64,000 nt of DNA from Burhinus oedicnemus (lineage: Eukaryota; Chordata; Aves; Charadriiformes; Burhinidae): assembly GCA_008921705.1 (NCBI GenBank), contig VFFE01007639.1, positions 1,125,446 to 1,189,445 on the forward strand, in the 5' to 3' direction. The notes under the pieces are model-generated. The model searched no databases. It was not told where the DNA came from and worked only from the letters and a program-made list of their open reading frames with translations. Positions 11,791-25,594 of the stretch are shown here, piece by piece. How positions within the stretch are numbered: the stretch's first letter is position 1; every line of letters begins with the position of its first letter. A program made the translations under genes and the position numbers.

Positions 11791-14700
11791 GCCTCTGCCT
11801 TCTTTTGTTAATTTACTTAGGAAGCTTAGTGGGTGAATCCTTCTTCCAAGGCCAAGTGGTAACAGCTGACTTATATCCACCATGCCTAGGACTTTTAGGG
11901 CAAACAGGTACCGGAGATGTGAGTCTGGGGCAAATCGAAACAGAGCCAAAGAATAAGCCAGGAATTAAACAACAGAGACTACAGCAGTCCAGTCTTTGAG
12001 CGTTTTCCCTTCTCTCTCTCATTTTATCAAAATAGATGTAGGCACAGACTCTCCAGTAATCTTCCTTTCTGATGTGTTAGAAAAGGGATTTATCAGAAGA
12101 CTTAATGCCTTTTTTTCAAGTTCAACCTCCAAGTGTTTTCAAGTTGATGAGGTCCATGTCCCCCACCCCCTCTCCATTTCATGGAGAGTCTTATTCTCCC
12201 AGAAGCTCACCTTCTTTCATGGCTGTGCTTCGAGATGTTTATCTCAGTGTCTCCTGCCATTCCTTTCCTGGCTTTGCTGCCCAAAGCTTGAGGGAAGCAA
12301 CTGGCCAGACTTTGGATTTACAATCAAGAGCAAAAGGAAACCATCTCATTTTCCCTGAGTTAGTTCATTCCCAGGTTTCTGTCTCGCCCTGGACAGTCAC
12401 TTTTACTGTTTCAGCACTTTTAGTACATGAAGGAGTTCAATGGTTTCTTCCACTTAGCCTAAATGGCTAGCACTCTCAACAGCTTTAATTATGTCTGTGA
12501 TTGTCTGCAGTTCAAAGACAGACTTGTTAGCAGCCATTAACACCTTGCAGTGCCAAGAGGGATAGTTCAGTAATAATTATAAAAACCTTGAAAGTAGAAA
12601 GTGCTACAGAAACAGTTGTACTTATTTGTCAGCTGTACCTGTTTACTCTTCTGTCTGCTGGCACAGTGGGCATTCTTCTGTGTCACGACAGGCCTAGTGG
12701 CTTGGCATGTGTTTATGTGTGTTCTGGTTTCAGGTTCATATAGCTTCAGAATTATTTTATTACAAAATTAGTTTTAAAATATTTTAGTGAGGGAAAGAAA
12801 TCTTATTAATCTAACTCCCCAAATTTTCTAAGGTTTCCTCCCAGTGATAAGATTGTCACAAGGGTGTCCGTGATATCCAAGTCCGGGCAGCATGAGTTTG
12901 TCAACCTTATCATGAAGCAAACAGCAGTGTAGGACCTTCTGTATTGTCACATGTTGGTATGAAGTGAGATTCAAGATGCAGCTAATTGGCAGCCATCACA
13001 ATTCTACACTGGGCTCCAGGGCACCAAAATTTAATATAGACGTGGTCATGATTTATATTATTGGTCACCACATCTACTTTCAACTTCATCTTAATCTGCA
13101 TTGATTGAAAACATAGAGGGGACAAAGCACACATTTGTTTTACATGCAGACTAAGCATCCCCATAAAAACATCTCCTCTATCAAAGATCCTCACTGGCTG
13201 CATCTTATATTGAACTTAATGGAGGCAACTAAGACCTTAGGGGTGTTTATGTATATATTTAACTGACTAACTTTTGGCACCTGCAGTTAAACACAACTTA
13301 GATACAGTGTAAGTGCTTGAAATGCAAAGACCACCCTACTACTAAAAATATTGATGTCACAGTTGCTGGATTTTGGGGTTTTTTTTTGTGTTTTGGTTTG
13401 GTTTTTTTGTAGAGAACTAATTCAAAGCCCACCAAAATCAATAGAAAGTTTTCCCACTGGCATCATTGATTAGGCCATAGGACAGCGGTGTACATACATC
13501 ACCTTTAGACACCATTAAATCCCTTTCCATACTGAACTGAGAAATGCACAATAAGGATTTCACTCATTGAAAAATTGCAAGCAAGAAAGTTATCATAACA
13601 TTTCCCATGAAAACTTTATAAAACACAAACAAAGCAAAAATATCAACAGTTGCCTAATGTGCATCTATATAAGTACCTATGCATTTAGATGTATTTATGT
13701 TGTTAACACTCTACATGCACAGGAATAGAGAAAAAACCAGCATAAGAATTAAATAAATAACAAAAGAAAATCTTAGAAAAGAATCCACATGAGAATTAAG
13801 CATTTTCTTTAAGAGGAAGCGTTAACTCATAGTTGATTTCCTGAATGGTGAAATATTTTTACATAATTATCTTGCTAAGGAATGAAAAGTCAGCTATAGT
13901 AATGTGCTCAAAGCACTTTTTCACTGAATGCTACATATACTTATGCAGAATTCCTTAAAACAACCAGTTAACAATGGCATGAACATATTTTTCGTGACTA
14001 AAAATGTCGTAACTGAAAATCAAGCAGTGAAACAAATGTCCACCTATCCCAGCTGAAACCATTTAAGTGAAAACCATTCCAGAAGACCACATTAGACCCA
14101 TGAAATTAATTAGCATCTTTTCCTCGTGGATGGATATAGGCAGAGGAAATGCTTCCCTTAAGAGCCTACCATTAAGTCTGCTTTTTCCCTTCTGTATATA
14201 TTATTGGCATCATGTTTTCTAGCTTTCCCTAGTCACAGCTGACTTTTCCTCATGCCAGATCCTGCCACTGACTCACACTGAGTTGTACATATTCTCAGGC
14301 AAACGTTTGCATTCATTAGTCTCATGGAGTCAAGGGAATAACTACTCCTCTACTCACTGGATGTAAGGGAGGTAGACTACAATTTCATATAAATGAGCTT
14401 GTCACATGAAGCAGCAGCAAACTGTAAGAGAATGTGCATCTGGCACCTCGTCATCACAAATGTGGCATCCATTTGTTGTGATCTTGCCATTAAGAGTCTA
14501 TGCAGATGGATAGTAAAACTGACTGGAGTAGCGTGCATTGCGGCAGAGTATAGGTACCCGTGTGAGACAACATGGTAAAGCATTATTCACAGGAAGTTGG
14601 TAAGAAACGTACTCAGAGCAGCTATCAGAGGTAAATGAATCACGCAAAGATTGTCTTGTGAGCCATATGTTTCACTCATAGAGCCAGAGACTGCTCCTTT

Positions 14701-16217
14701 CCCACTTTGAATCTTAGAACTTCCTGTTGCAAGTTCAGCTTGCAAGTAATTGTTTTACAAGTGCAAAAGCAATTTTAGGAAAACATGCTTTTTGTTGAGT
14801 GCTAGAAGGTTTATTTTTAGCTTTCCCTTAAAGTGCTTGAGCAACTGGGAAAATAAGACAGACGGGACAAAGCCACGTGGCCAATTGTACACAGATCACA
14901 GTTTGAGAACCTCGGATATTGTAAATGCCAGGCTGCTGCACCTATTTACCCTATCCTTTACTACACAACCAAAGGTAAGCTCTTTAGGGTAGGGATCGTG
15001 TCATCTGAGAACAAAATGAGCAAGATGCATTATGTTTGTTTGTTAACTTTCGCTCAGCTTTAGGTTGCTGTTAGATGCAGGATATTTGACTCGATGGAGT
15101 ATTGACAGTTAGGCCAGTATGAAATGCTCTAAGAAAATTGTCAACAAGCTGCCGATTTCTGTCCTGCGAGATGATGCCAGAATACATTTGAGAGGCACAC
15201 GTTTCCAACCTGGCATTTACTTTAGACTGCCAAAGATAAAAGGTTTCAGACAACAGAAGACTTTAGCAGTGTCAAGAATAATTCATTACATAGCACTATG
15301 ACATTCTCTAATGAATACGAGGAATTTAGCATCATGTCTTGCTAACATTTCTGTTGCAGACATTGTTTTGGACTTTTGAAAACATTGTTCACATGCATAA
15401 AGCAATTACTGAGTCATACCATTGATTGTGTATCTGTCTCTATTTTTATGAGCCTTCCAGTATAACTCTGTGACACCTATTAGGCTAAATTTACTGAATG
15501 GTGCCCTTCTTTCCTTGTTTTGTTTTGTTGATTTGCTTGGGTTTTTTTCATGGATAATCAGCCCTCGGTCTGTGTGGAAGCTGTGTTGGTGTCTGTATGG
15601 AACAAATCATCTCCAGCTTGCTCTAGCTATGCATTTGGTTCAGTAAGCAAGCAAGCAGAAGTATAAGGCTGTAGCCCTGTGGTGTAGCCCACAGCCCACA
15701 GGTTCAGCTGTTTGTGCTCCAGGGCTTGGGTTTGTGGAGCACAGCTGTGTGACCTTGGCTCAGCTTTGCTGAGAAAAATTGTTGTTGAGCTGTGAAAAAA
15801 AGCATATAAGCTAAAGCCACTCAAGATAGGAAAAATAAAAACAGAGAGAAGTGAAATTGTTGTGCCGGTAATCGTAACTCAAGGACTCAGCAGAAGAATA
15901 CTGACACGAAAAGGTCTAAAACCCTGAGAGGAAATGTAGAGAGGTGGAAGATGACAGCAGCAGGGTTGAGGATCTGCCTGTTCTGCAGGGCAATGGGGGC
16001 TAATGCTTCACTGTGCTACGGGCTGGTTTGCAGAGGCTCACCTGATATACATGACAGGGGTGGTGGATATATTACTCATCTGTCCGGGCTGGATCTTACC
16101 AGCCAATAGTTGTTGTGCACTCATTAAACTGTGTATATTTCTCCTCCAAAGTCTCTATTCATGGTAAAAGATGCCCAAAGAAAAGAAATGCAGCAAAGTG
16201 AAGGTTACAATGGACAC
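11791..16217. other. Unassigned AT-rich sequence
   Basis: No gene can be supported over 4.4 kb. Overlapping plus frames at 11996-12358 and 12105-12470 (120 and 121 codons) run through a CT-rich patch, have no recognisable domain, and overlap each other in different frames. A short hairpin (ctctccat / atggagag) sits near 12170-12190. The rest, including 12.7-15.6 kb, shows no repeat that I can name. Confidence 0.45.
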
Positions 16218-17367
16218 CCTGTTGTGGTGAGTTGACCCTGGTTGGACACCAAGTGCCCACCAAAGCCGCTCTATCACGCTCCCTCCTCAGCTGGACAGGG
16301 GAGAGAACGTATAACAAAAGGCTCATCGGTCAAGGTAAGGACAGGGGGAGATCACTCAGCAATTACTGTCACAGGCAAAACAGATTTGACTTGGGGAAAT
16401 TAGTTTAATTTATTACCAAACAAATCAGAGTAAGATAATGAGAAATAAAACCAAATCTTAAAAACACCTTCCCCCCATCCTTCCCTTCTTCCTGGGCTTA
16501 AATTTACTCCTGAATTCTTACCTCCTCTCCACCTCTGGCAACACAGGGGGACGGGGAATGAGGGTTGCAGTCAGTTCATCCCACTTTATGTCTGCTGCTC
16601 CTTCCTCCTCAGGGGGAGGACTCCTCACACTCTTCCCCTGCTCGAGCATGGAGTCCCTCTCATGGGAGACAGTCCTCCACAAATGGCTCCAATGTGGGTG
16701 CTTCCTACAAGCTGCAGTTCTTCATGAACTGCTCCAGAATGGGTCCCTTCCATGGGGTGAAGTCCTTCAGGAACAGACTGTTCCAGTGTGGGTCTCCCAC
16801 GGAGTCACAAGTCCTGCCAGCAAACCTGCTCCAGCATGGACTCCTCTCCACGGGGCCACGGGTCCTGCCAGGAGCCTCTCCTGCTTGGGTTTCCCATAGG
16901 ATCACAGCCTCCTTCAGGCATCCACCTGTTCCAACATGGGGTTCTCCACAGGCTGCAGGTGGATATCTGCTCCATCATGGACCTCCATGGGCTGCAGGGG
17001 GACAGCCTGCCTTACCATGGTCTTCAGCATGGGCCACAGAGGAACCTCTGCTCCAGTACCTGGAAAATTTCCTGCCCCTCCTTCTTCACTGACCTTGGTG
17101 TCTGCAGAATTGTTTCTCTCACATCTTCTCACTCCTCTCTCCCAGTTGCTGTTGGGCAGCCATTTTTTCCCCTTCTTAAATGTGTTATCACAGAGATGCC
17201 ACCACTGTCACAGATTGGCTCAGCCTTGGTCAGCAGCAGGTCCATCTTGGAGCCAGCTAGCATTGGCTGTATCAGACATGGGGGAAGCTTCTAGCAGCTT
17301 CTCACAGAAGCCACCCCTGTAGCCCCACGGCTACCAAAACCGTGCCACACAAACCCAATACATCTGT
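16218..17367 (-). mobile_element. Solo LTR of an avian endogenous retrovirus, copy 1 (with flanking target duplication)
   Basis: The LTR proper is 16223-17362 (1140 bp). It begins TGTGGTGA and ends CAATACA, so it has TG...CA termini. It is flanked by cctgt (16218-16222) and tctgt (17363-17367), a 5-bp target duplication with one mismatch. A second copy of the same family lies at 39593-40717. I place it on the minus strand for two reasons. The minus-strand 3' end resembles the 3' end of the ERVL-like LTR at 26.3 kb. An AATAAA signal on the minus strand (TTTATT at 16409-16414) then lies near the 3' end, as expected. The middle (about 16640-17060) is built of degenerate repeats around 'ctccagcatgg'. 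No gag, pol or env sequence adjoins it. The frames through it (up to 175 codons) are not genes. A 5-bp duplication fits class III (ERVL-like). Confidence 0.85.
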
Positions 17368-19292
17368 TGAGGCAGAAAAGGGGCATGCTGAACTATGACA
17401 AGGTTAAATAAGGTATGATGAGGACAGGTAAGGTATGATAAGGCATTCCTATGTATCTACATCTGTGGGCATTCCTGGTTTTACCTAAAGACTGTTGAAT
17501 GTAAAATATATGATCAGTCTAAGAAGCGAAACTTTGAATTATGTTACTTCCTCATCTTTTTCATCCATGTGTTTTTATGGAAATTGGTTTAATGCTCGCT
17601 GCTATGTTAAATACGTATGCAGTGTTGATACAGAGACTATGTGATGCAGTTACTTTGTGTAGGGAACTCTACCTGGAGTAGTATTGTACGACCAAGGAGA
17701 GAGAGAGGGGCTATATTCAGGCAGAAGCATAACGTTCAGGTATCCTGACTCTTTGTGCACTGGCTGTGTCAGGATCCAAGGTCTGGCAGCCATGGATGGC
17801 AGCCAGTCTGAATCACTCATTGCTTGTTTGAACTTTGATGCCAGAGCATCCTCCTAAACAGTTTTTACACCTATCTGTGTCATTCAGATAAACTCATTCC
17901 TGTTCCGGTAGAATAAAAGAAACACAGAACCTTTCCAAGAAACATCACAGTTCAATAGTATCTTTAAAGCACATTTATTTTTCATTTTGTTGAGGACTTC
18001 CCACTTGGAAAAGGTATTATGAAGCCTGTCTTTTTTCTAAATAGGGATATACTGTGTGGAGAAGGAAAGAATTAATTTGTTCTGTTTCTTTTCCAAAATG
18101 ATTCCTGATGTATGTTATGGAGACTGTTTTCAAAATAAGGAGAATTCCTTAAATCAATAAATGAAAATGATTTGTTGAGAGAGCATATGATTCGCATTGA
18201 CAACAGAGATTTGTGCCTTCCCGTTGGAGAATAGCTGTACTTTATATTTGATTTCACTTAGCTAACAAGTATGCTGAGAAAACGCTTTCGAAAGAAAGGA
18301 ATGATCTTCACAGAGGCTTTTTTCTGGGATACTTACTATTACAGCAGAACCCTCTGAAATGGCATTTGTGTCAGCTAAGGGGAAAAAATGCAGCATGTTT
18401 GTGATAATTTAAAACGTGTATCACTAACGAAGATAAAGAGAGCAAAGTATTTAAAGCTTAATGATACAGCAATAGCAATTGCCCTGCGATAATGAACAGT
18501 GTAGATTATCAGGCAAAGCTTAATGAATGCCTTGCTTACAACATGCTTTTTATAAACAAATAGTGGTTGAGTCCTCTTTCAGAATTAGCACTGACATGAA
18601 AGTGAAATGATTTAATTAAAATATGCAAGATAAATAAGGACTTGGGCAAGGATGCCGCATAGAATAGTCTGGCAAGTGTTTGCTGACAATAGGCCTTCCA
18701 AAATTACTAGACAGAGTATGTATCTGGTTTGACCCACAAAATAACGTTAGCACTTTGAGGACAGACCATAGTTCTATCTACAGCTCAGCCCATGCCCTAA
18801 GTGGGAGGAGAAGCTTTTATTTCCTTCTGCTAGATTCCCACAGTTTGGAGGTGCACACCTCTAATGAACAGTTGACTCTTTTCCCCCTCAGTTGCTGAGG
18901 GGAGTGAGGTGGGAAATGAGAGTAGATATTAGCACCCAGTGTGGAGGTCTGGTATAGCCAATGTAGTTCTGGGCAGAGCAAGTGTTTGCTGATACAATTG
19001 TCTTCAGTCTCTGAATTTAGGGACCATCAGGGAGGAGAGGAAATCTCAGTGTAAGGCTTGTCTGTCACTCACAGCAATTCCTTGGACTAGTCATCAGCTT
19101 AGGGACTGACCAGGTCAAGACTGATATCTGAAGTTAAAATGTAGCCCTGGGGTTTCTTTTATTAATGCCTTAACATCATGTTATCAAATGCACTTGCAGG
19201 TTTCACAAAGCTGTGTGGAACATTACGAAAATGTGCACAAAGAGTTCCAGCTTTTCTGTAATGACTCTTCCCTTTGTTAACCAGCATTACTG
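17368..19292. other. Unassigned AT-rich sequence
   Basis: No gene or identifiable repeat is seen. Short frames at 18072-18257 (minus) and 18680-18898 (plus) have no coding support. Confidence 0.45.
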
Positions 19293-20590
19293 AATCACAG
19301 AATTGCACAACAGGTGAAGTTGGCAGATACCTCTGGAGATTATCTAGTCCAACCCTCCTGCTCAAGCAGCATGAGCTACAGCAGGTTGCCCAGGACTGGT
19401 CAGGTTCTGACTGTCTCCACAGATGGAGACTCTACAACCTCCCTGGGCAATCTGTTCCAGTGTTTGGTGATGCTCATAGTACAAAAGTGTTTCCTGATGT
19501 TCAGATGAAGCCTCCTGTGCTTCAGTTTGTCCCCATTGCCTCCTGTCCTGTCACTGAGCACCACTAAGTAGAGCCTGACTTTGTCCTCTTTGGTCCCCCA
19601 TCAGGTATCAATATATACTGACAAGATCCCTCAGAGCCTTCTCTTCTCTAGGCTGAACAGTCCCAGCTCTTTCAGCCTCTCCTTTTATTAGAGCTGCTCC
19701 AGTCCCTTAGTCATGTTCCGGCCCTTTGCTAGACTCTTTTCAGTACGTTCATGTCTCTCTTATACTAGGGAGTCCAGAAACAGACCCAGCATTTCAAGTG
19801 TGGCCTCAATAGAACTAAGTAGAGGCAAAGGATCCCCTCCCTTGACCTGTTGGCAATGTTCTTCCTCATGCAGCTCCATGTGCTGTTGTCTGCCTTTGCC
19901 GCAAGCAGACATTGCTGGCACACGTTCAACTTGTTGTCCACCAGGACGCCCAGTCCTTCTCTGCAGAGCTGCATTCCAGCTGGTTGAAAACCAGCATATA
20001 CTGGTGCCTGAGTTTATTCCTCCAGGATTTGGCATTTTCTTTTGTTGAACTCTACAAGGTTCCTGTTTGCCTGTTTCTCCAGACTGGGGTGGTCTTTTTA
20101 AATGGCAGCACAACCAAGTCTGATGTATCAGCGACTCCTCCCAGTTTTGTGTTGTCTGCAGACTTACTGACTGCACACTTGATTCCATCATTGACATCAT
20201 TAATGAAGAGGTTAAACACTATTGGACCCACAACTGACCTGTGGGATACATCGTTAGTGACTAGCCTCCAACTGGACTTTGTGCCACTGCGCACAACCTG
20301 CTGAACCTGGCTATTCAGTCAATTTTCAGTCCACCTCACTGTTTACTTATCTAATCTGCATTTTATCAGCTTGTCTATGAGAATGTTATGGGGGACAGCA
20401 TCAAAAGCCTTACTGAAGTCACGATAAATAACTTCCATTGCTCTTCTCTAACCCACCAAGTTAGTCACCTCATTGTAGAAGGTTATCAGATCGGACCTGT
20501 TCATAAATCCATGCTGACTGCTTCTGATCACCTTCTTGTCCTTCACATGTCTGGAAATGGCTTCCAGAATTAGTGGCTGCATCACCTGTT
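19293..20590 (-). mobile_element. CR1 LINE copy, 5'-truncated, antisense
   Basis: Starts with the typical reverse-complemented avian CR1 3' end ('aatcacagaattgcacaaca'). Then 'gattatctagtccaaccct' follows, and the RT coding region runs on the minus strand. Recognisable RT peptides are NLFINDVNDGIKC and SADNTKLGGVADT (from 20294 down) and ILEAISRHVKDKKVIRSSQHGF (from about 20564 down). They sit in different frames, showing frameshifts. The catalytic FADD motif reads SADN here, so the second aspartate is lost. Between them the copy is short compared with the 45-kb element, suggesting internal deletion. The element is 5'-truncated, as is usual for CR1. It is older than the copy at 45 kb and younger than the fossils at 1-12 kb. 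Confidence 0.9.
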
Positions 20591-23500
20591 GATGTATTAA
20601 TATGCATCGACATCTGCTGCTATGTTCAGACTTTGGTTGGAGCTGCAAGCAGAACTTTGTTTTGAAGGCTGTCAGCTGGGTGAATACAAGACAATTAATT
20701 TAACGATTAGTTAGAACTCAAATTACTTTATGAAGAGCTAATGGCCAGTTGGGGCCATCAGTGCAAGGCTACAAAGAAGATTCCCATGAGACGCCTTCTT
20801 GCACGTGTGAGAAATACGGTTCTAAACATCCATTGATATCCTAAAGCCTAAAAAAGTTGATTTTTTTTTTTCTGAGAATATATGTGACTTCATTAATACA
20901 AAACCCTACTAATTAAAAACAGTTCAGCATTTGGAATTTATGGTCAGGTGTAAAAATCAGTCCTATATGTCTCTGAGCTTATTAGATGGATACAAAATAA
21001 AGTCATAGGATTTGAGAAAAAGACAATCCTGTCTTCAGTGACAAATCCTGTTTATCTTTATTTTAAAATTAGGGCCAGATTCTGGTACATTGGGAACAGA
21101 ATCTGGTATATATAGCAGGACTGTACAGAAGGTAGAACCTGTGGACTGTGCCCATGGTGAAATGCATATGCCTCTTTCTGTCTGTCATTATGAGACGCGA
21201 CATGAAATGTCACCCACAGAATTTTGGGGGAGTGGGTGTTATTTAGCAGATGATTTAATGAAATGGAAAGGACTGAAGCACCGGAGGAGAACACAGTTAA
21301 AATGCAGTAGGCGTAAAATACCTGTTCAGCCTCTTGTTTGCTCCCTTCCCTGTAGTCCGAGAGGGCTGGCTGTATTTTTTTGTGTTTTCTATTGTTTAAG
21401 CCACAAAACAATTTAATTTCTTTTGACGTCTGTCTTAAACAAAGGATCGTTAGCATGTCCATTGATCTCAGGATGACCTGTGATAGCCTAGGGATCTAGG
21501 TCTATCCTGGCTGCTCGCCACCAGAAGCCTCTAGCATGAGAACACACACAAAAAAGAGCTTCAGTGAAAAAATGCACAAAAGTGAAAGACTTCTAGGAAG
21601 GAAAGACTTCTAAACTGTAGGGGCAGTGGCTTCAGGAAGAAGGAGGAAAAGTTTATTTTTATCTCAAAAACCTTTGTGTAGTTCTCTAGTACTCAGGGAT
21701 ATGTGTAGATGTATAGGGAGTCCAGGGTATATAAAACACTCTGAATAGAAGTGGGAAGAAAAGAGAAAAGCTTTTTTAAAATAAACCCAAGCATACTCAC
21801 ACACACACATATATACATGCCAAATCATAAAATATTTACTGAACTATGACCTTATCAGGTCAAGTCTACCAATTATGCTACATATGCAATGATACGTTAG
21901 AAGAAGATCTAGGAGAGGGGAAAAAAAAAAAGCCAACAGCATTTTGTAGCTGAGGGAGTGCTGTTCTTCTAATACCTTACAAGAGCCATTACTGCTAGCT
22001 GCACGTGGATAAGAGAAGCTTGGGGTTTTTCCCTCTGAAAGTAGGCCTTCTGTGAAGAGGATGGCAGCTTCTTACAGTGACTCCCCTCCCTTTCCACAGG
22101 GCACTGTGCTGACATCTTTAAGGCCAAAGAAAGTGGTTACTTTTTTCTATTTCTCAAATGGATCCCTACTCGATAAAGTTATGCTCCTTCCACTCTGGAA
22201 GCCCTCTGACAACCATTTCAGTATTGTTGGAGGAGAGATTTCATGGAGCAAATATCCTTAGAAGCCATGTGTGGGTTTTCAGGGATTTTTTGTTTGCATT
22301 TGTTGTGCGTGAATTCCCTCTAGTCATGTCCACCCTAAAACTGCGGTTAGATTTAAGCTACTCTTGGTGCCAGAAATGGAATTGTTATGCTGGAAAAGCA
22401 AGGCAGACATGGACAACAGTGATAGTCTCCCAAAGAGGCTGCATTTACTTTACACTCTTTTGAAAGCCACGGAGCCCTTTCAGAATTGTAAATTGAGACA
22501 AGCAAATACATACCGTGAATATTAGCCATTTTAAAAAAAGGCATTGTGTGCAGCTCTTTTGTTTATTTCTTATACTTATAAAGGTACACCACAGACCTCC
22601 TAGCATAACCCTACTGCTGAGAAAATCAGTTTGATAGTAGTGGAAGCTGGAAGCTTTTTGTAGGGAAAGAATCAAGGCTGAGAGAGTTTAAGGACATATA
22701 CAAAAATTATGACAAAAGTGAATTTTCACATCTATCAGTCCCAGCATTTGCACCCAATCCCATGTTCTCAATCTTAAAGTTAACCTAAGAAACAAGTAGG
22801 AATGGAACATTTGAACAGCCTGCTGATCAAACAGCTTAAATTTGGCAAAGCAAAGGCTGTCAGTGACTTGTTTACAATCCAATTGTTGGCCAAAATTTTT
22901 TTACTGAATTTATTCGATTAAATTCAAATGATGGCTAAATGCAAGATCAACTCCTGGACAGTCAATGAAAAGAAATGGGGAAAAAAAAATTCTTAAAATA
23001 AATTAATCATTCAAAGTTTCTTGTTTAGCTCCAATTACAATAAATACAAAGGAAAAATGAGGCCTATAAGCCATCTGTGTGTGCACAACCTCAAGACTGG
23101 CAATGACAAGAGAATTTAACAAACAAAAATCTGCCCAGTGGGGTTAACTACTGTTGACAACGTGGTGAATGCTAAGGCAGGTGATACTCATCAGATATGG
23201 CAACAGCAGAAAGTATTGAGAATCTAAGTTAGCTCTTTATTTCTCACTATGTGACAGTTTCCAGTCTCAGAGTGCAAAAAAAGACCAATGGAAGCTCCCT
23301 TTTGTTTAGGCAAAGCCAGGCATATAGTTCAAATCAAAATCATGGCAGTAAGCTTTTGAAAAACTTAAGTAGCTATTTAATGGTTGCTATTTAATGGCAA
23401 AAGATATGCTAACAGTACAAGAAATCAAATTACATCCAGAGATTTTCTGTGGCTTGACCTGGTATGTCCTCCCTTCATGTTTCAGGATGTACAAGGCACC

Positions 23501-25594
23501 GTGGTTTGCTGGCTTAAGGCAATGGAGTTCCAGTCTTAAGATCTGGATTTCAGCTTCCCCGGAGTGCCACAGCATCAGTGATACAGATTTCATTTGAAAC
23601 TTCCCAACATCTCCAAAGTCACCTCCAAATCACCACCTTCTCACTGGTAATCAGTCCCTTCTTTCTAGGCAAAGAAAACTGGACTGCTCTGACACCACAA
23701 AGTTCACTACTGAGTGCTTTAGATGTAAAATAAAAAAATAAAAAAAAATTTTAGAATGTAAAAGGATGAAGATAGTAGATGCTGATTTTTTCCCAGAGTG
23801 TTAATTTAAGGAAGCCACTTCATTTTTCCATGCCTGTCTTTTTTTTTTTAGTATTATTTTTATTTTTTTATTTTCTTTCCTTTTATTCTTCTGTTGGCAA
23901 TGACTCAAGCCCAAGAAGCATTCCTGGCACGTGTGTATGAAGTAGATTCTTGTTGGTTAAGAGATCATTGTACTATTGTCATACAAATAATTAAATAGAC
24001 AAAAGTTGATGATATGAGAAAAACTAGTATAGTCTTGTTCAGTTGCAGAGCAAAAGAAAACTTGATTCACAGTTAGCTTGTGTCACAGTATTCGCCAGTT
24101 TTTTTGTTTTGCATGAGTGTCTGTAGTTTGCGTTAAGTAAATAAGTGTTTTTACGTGTTATACATGGATCTTTTGATGTTTTATCTTCATCAAATATGAC
24201 AAATGGCAGAAAAGGACAGAAGTAATAAGGAAAAAAGAAAATTAATCCACTTTGAGTTCACAGGAAAAACAGATTCCAACTGGAAAACCTGGGAATAGTA
24301 TTCTCAAATCTGTCAGAGTGGGAAGACACCCCAAAGGAAAAAAAGTTGAGCTATCATAAGTACTTCCTCCCTAAAGAAGCCACCAGTGAGTATACTAGAT
24401 CTTGCAAAACTGCTGTGTCATATAGTCACAGCTTAAGAAACTTTAGAGGGGGGAAATGTCTAATTAAATGAGTGATCTGTCTTTCCTATGGGGGAAATAA
24501 TCATTTTGCAGTGAGATTGCTCTAAAGGTTACACATGCATTGACAATATTGATGCGGAAAGTACAGAGCCTTTATCCATTTAAAGATGTGTTTGAAGAGT
24601 TGGGCTGTACAAAAGGCATCAAATTAAAGTTCCTCAGCTTGTGAAGTGCTCACCTCTCAGAGCACCATTAGTATTAAGGGAGCAGATTAAACACAATTTA
24701 GATCACATTGAAAGACTAAAGTCAATTTAGCAGGTATATAACCATGCATGATAATGGTCTCTAAATCTACAGCAACAAGGTGAGGATATGCTTGGATATG
24801 CAGGATAAAGATGTGAAACTAAAATAATTTCCTTTGAGGACTATAAAAGAAGCAATGACGAGGAGGCAAATTTTAGATGCTAGTTTGTTTAAGAATGTAA
24901 ATTCAGTGGACTGATCTGGAAAAGAAATAAATCTGAGAGCAGTTTTATATGTGGTCTGCAGGGTATTGTGAACTTGACCTTTGTTGGAGTAAACGGGTTC
25001 TTAGCTGAATGGCGTAGTATTTCATTACTATTTGCGTGCTGATAGCAGTGTGCAGGTGCAATATGAGGGAGACATGAAAATCTTTTCCAAAACACCATAT
25101 GATATTCTAGGCTCTTCACTCAAAATTTTAGGTGTGAGGTAATTGATTACTTCCTGCCCCCCCCGCCCCAGTGCTAGATTCTTATCTGTTGCTAGAGTGC
25201 ATAGGAGGCTCACAGGGGAGAGGAAGCTTTAAACTGCAGCAAAATCACAATATAGATTAGAAGGTGTATTTATCTTGGTAACACATAATTCCAAAGAACA
25301 TGGAAAATGTGAGGAATCAAACTCATAAAGACTTTAAATTTGTATAGCACTAAGATAGCGGGTGGGCTTAGAAAAATAAACAAGTAATGTAGCTGTCTAC
25401 AGAAGTCTTATTTGATTAAGTTGAAAAGTATCCAAATTCATCTGTATGGCATAGCTTGACAGTTTGCTCTTATAGGTACAAGTAAAACATGTGATTATGC
25501 ATTTAATCTTCAGTCTGATCTGCCTAATGAGGATGCTTAATTTTTACCTGAACTTTAGGGAGGGAGTCAGGGCAGAACCCTAAGAGCAGAGAAG
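20591..25594. other. Unassigned sequence, no gene seen
   Basis: Five kilobases without recognisable gene or repeat. Simple-sequence patches are a short CA/TA tract near 21798-21816 and A/T-rich tracts at 23728-23750 and 23840-23880. Opposing overlapping frames at 21058-21462 and 21090-21416 (134 and 108 codons) exclude one another and look random. The frames at 22052-22675 are likewise unsupported. Confidence 0.45.

Noticed and set aside
16219..17369. Exact 6-bp repeat ctgttg at both edges of LTR copy 1 as the target duplication
   Set aside because: Using it shifts the element off its TG...CA ends. The 5-bp pair with one mismatch agrees with the boundaries of the second copy.
19274..20304. 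Plus-strand frames of 64-130 codons
   Set aside because: They are antisense to a truncated CR1 element and share no similarity with host proteins that I know.
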